A stretch of DNA of 7,505 nucleotides from contig JAQYVS010000354.1 of assembly GCA_030145365.1 (NCBI GenBank), forward strand, positions 1-7,505, given 5' to 3'. This document shows, piece by piece, positions 6,290 through 7,505 of the stretch. The position numbers and the translations under genes are program-made. Position 1 is the first letter of the stretch; each line of letters begins with the position of its first letter. The notes beneath the pieces are model-generated. The model had not been told where the DNA came from. It worked only from the letters and a program-made list of their open reading frames with translations, and searched no databases. The stretch comes from Desulfofustis sp. (GTDB lineage: Bacteria > Desulfobacterota > Desulfobulbia > Desulfobulbales > Desulfocapsaceae).

Positions 6290-7309
6290 ATGGAATCACA
6301 GAACATCCCGGATTACATCCGCCAACTGCTCCAACCCGGCTCTTATGACCACCCGGTTGACAAAGTGGAACTTATTCAAACCCATATCTCCTATGTCCTT
6401 GTAGCTGGTGACTATGTTTATAAATTCAAAAAGCCGGTGGATTTTGGATTTTTAAATTTTACCACTCTGGATCAAAGGGAGTTTTATTGCCAACAGGAGC
6501 TGATTTTAAACCGTCGACTCTGTCCGGAAATTTACCTCGATAAAATATCGGTAGGGGCAAGCAATGGGAATTATTCTCTGAATGGTGAGGGTGAAATCGT
6601 TGAATATGGAATTAAAATGGCACGGATGCCGGAAGAGATGATGATGGGAAAGGTTCTGGCCGCCGGTGGCTTGAAGAAAAAACATCTCGATGATATTGTA
6701 AAAACCTTGGTACCGTTTTATGACTCCGCTGAAGGCCATGATGAAATCAGGGCCTTCGGCTTGTCAAAATCGGTGGCCATCAATGTTGTCGAAAACTTTG
6801 ACCAGACGGAATCCTTCGTTGATGGTCCGGCCTTGAGTCGTGAGCAGTTTGAGCGCATTAAAACCTATGCAATCAAAGTCCTGGACGATCAGGAGCGGTT
6901 TACTAAACGTATCGAGAATGAGCGAATCAGGGATTGCCACGGCGATCTTTATTCGGCCAACATTTGTCTGGCGGAAAAGGTCTATATTTTTGACTGCATT
7001 GAGTTTAATGATCGCTTTCGGTATTCCGACGTGGCGGGAGATATCGGTTTTCTGGCGATGGATCTGGACTACCATGGACTTGATGAGCTGGCATCTTATT
7101 TCGTTGATCAATATGTGGCTGTGTCAAACGACTGTGGTCTATTGGATCTGATAGATTTTTATAAATGTTACCGGGCGTATGTGCGGGGCAAAATAAATCT
7201 GTTCACCGCAGGCGACCCAGGTCTTGAGAAGCAGACGGCTCAAGCCTGTACCGAGCAGGCTCAAAAATATTTTAAACTTGCTGAGCGATATGCAAGAGAA
7301 GACGGTTAA
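6290..7309 (+). CDS. Aminoglycoside-phosphotransferase-fold protein (COG2187 type), function unknown
   Basis: This 339-residue protein has the kinase-like APH fold of the COG2187 family. VYKFKKPVDFGFLNF (43-57) carries the probable nucleotide-binding lysines. The paired motif LNRRLCPEIYL (73-83) is typical of the family. DCHGDLYSANICL (215-227) is the catalytic-loop equivalent, with Asp219 and Asn224. IFDCIEFNDRFRYSDVAGDIGFLAMDLD (233-260) holds the metal-binding Asp235. AGGA at 6278-6281 lies 8 nt before the ATG. Its usual partner domain, a P-loop kinase (COG0645), is encoded by the next gene, which starts 20 nt before this stop in another frame. In many bacteria the two form one polypeptide. 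The physiological substrate of the family is unknown, and similarity to antibiotic kinases does not imply resistance. Confidence 0.88.
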   Translation: MESQNIPDYIRQLLQPGSYDHPVDKVELIQTHISYVLVAGDYVYKFKKPVDFGFLNFTTLDQREFYCQQELILNRRLCPEIYLDKISVGASNGNYSLNGEGEIVEYGIKMARMPEEMMMGKVLAAGGLKKKHLDDIVKTLVPFYDSAEGHDEIRAFGLSKSVAINVVENFDQTESFVDGPALSREQFERIKTYAIKVLDDQERFTKRIENERIRDCHGDLYSANICLAEKVYIFDCIEFNDRFRYSDVAGDIGFLAMDLDYHGLDELASYFVDQYVAVSNDCGLLDLIDFYKCYRAYVRGKINLFTAGDPGLEKQTAQACTEQAQKYFKLAERYAREDG

Positions 7310-7505
7310 ACAGAACCTGATCGTTTTTTTTGGTTTAACCGGCTCCGGAAAAAGCTATCTGGCAGAGCGTTGGGCCAATGCAAAAGGCCATCCGTACCAC
7401 AATAGTGATACGGTGAGAAAAGAATTGGCCGGTGTTGGGGTGAGCAGCAGGCATCATGTTCCGTTCAATGAAGGGCTGTACAGTCCGGAGATGACCAGTC
7501 GCACC
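7290..7505 (+). CDS. P-loop kinase-like ATPase (AAA_33/COG0645 type), 3' end outside window
   Basis: The frame is open for 72 codons from ATG at 7290 to the right edge. A buried beta strand LIVFF leads into a Walker A motif GLTGSGKS (15-22, Lys21), followed by SDTVRKELAG (39-48). The later GLYSPEMTSRT is the family's GLYS...T signature. These features mark the small-molecule-kinase-like P-loop family that accompanies COG2187 proteins. The gene overlaps the APH-fold gene by 20 nt in the +1 frame. The ribosome site is weak (TGAG four nt upstream), so translation is probably coupled. The substrate is unknown. The C-terminal half, with the lid and any Walker B-like residues, is not visible. Confidence 0.82.
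   Translation, partial: MQEKTVKQNLIVFFGLTGSGKSYLAERWANAKGHPYHNSDTVRKELAGVGVSSRHHVPFNEGLYSPEMTSRT

Noticed and set aside
6157..6348. 63-codon plus-strand frame before the APH-fold gene
   Set aside because: It overlaps the putative promoter and the start of the conserved gene in another frame, without a ribosome site or motif.
6290..7309. Aminoglycoside resistance gene
   Set aside because: The APH-like fold is present, but the family signatures (LNRRLCPEIYL, IFDCIEF) and the P-loop kinase partner point to the housekeeping COG2187 group, not to resistance enzymes.

Overview
The window looks like a chromosomal segment of a Gram-negative, probably anaerobic bacterium of moderate GC content. A member of the former Deltaproteobacteria (for example the Desulfuromonadia or Desulfobulbia) fits the gene set, but that is an impression from protein style, not a computed placement. 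There are no mobile elements, RNA genes, CRISPR arrays or origins. Most of the sequence is densely packed housekeeping or metabolic genes.

Layout, left to right. (1) A minus-strand gene starts at 1065 and runs off the left edge, with 355 codons visible. Its first ~140 residues read as a ubiquitin-conjugating (E2/UBC) fold that keeps the catalytic-type cysteine (Cys95). An acidic low-complexity linker and a TPR-like helical region follow. It has its own extended -10 promoter and is the most unusual item here. (2) Positions 1178-5158 hold a probable minus-strand operon transcribed as secDF (fused SecD-SecF translocase subunit), then a YkgJ-type cysteine-cluster protein, then a HAD phosphatase. 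A good sigma70-type promoter lies in front of secDF and a modest hairpin-plus-T-tract lies at the end of the HAD gene. (3) larB, a nickel-pincer cofactor biosynthesis gene, lies at 5321-6091 on the minus strand, upstream of the secDF promoter. (4) Divergently on the plus strand, a COG2187-type APH-fold kinase-like gene (6290-7309) overlaps the start of a P-loop kinase gene (7290 to the right edge). These two domains are often fused in one protein and here are separate overlapping genes.

Working together: SecDF drives late steps of protein export using the proton or sodium gradient. The YkgJ and HAD genes are probably co-transcribed with it for expression rather than for an obvious shared pathway. 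LarB makes a precursor of a nickel cofactor, although no larC or larE is visible. The E2-like gene has no E1, ubiquitin-like or JAB-protease partner in this window. Any such partner would have to lie left of position 1 or elsewhere.
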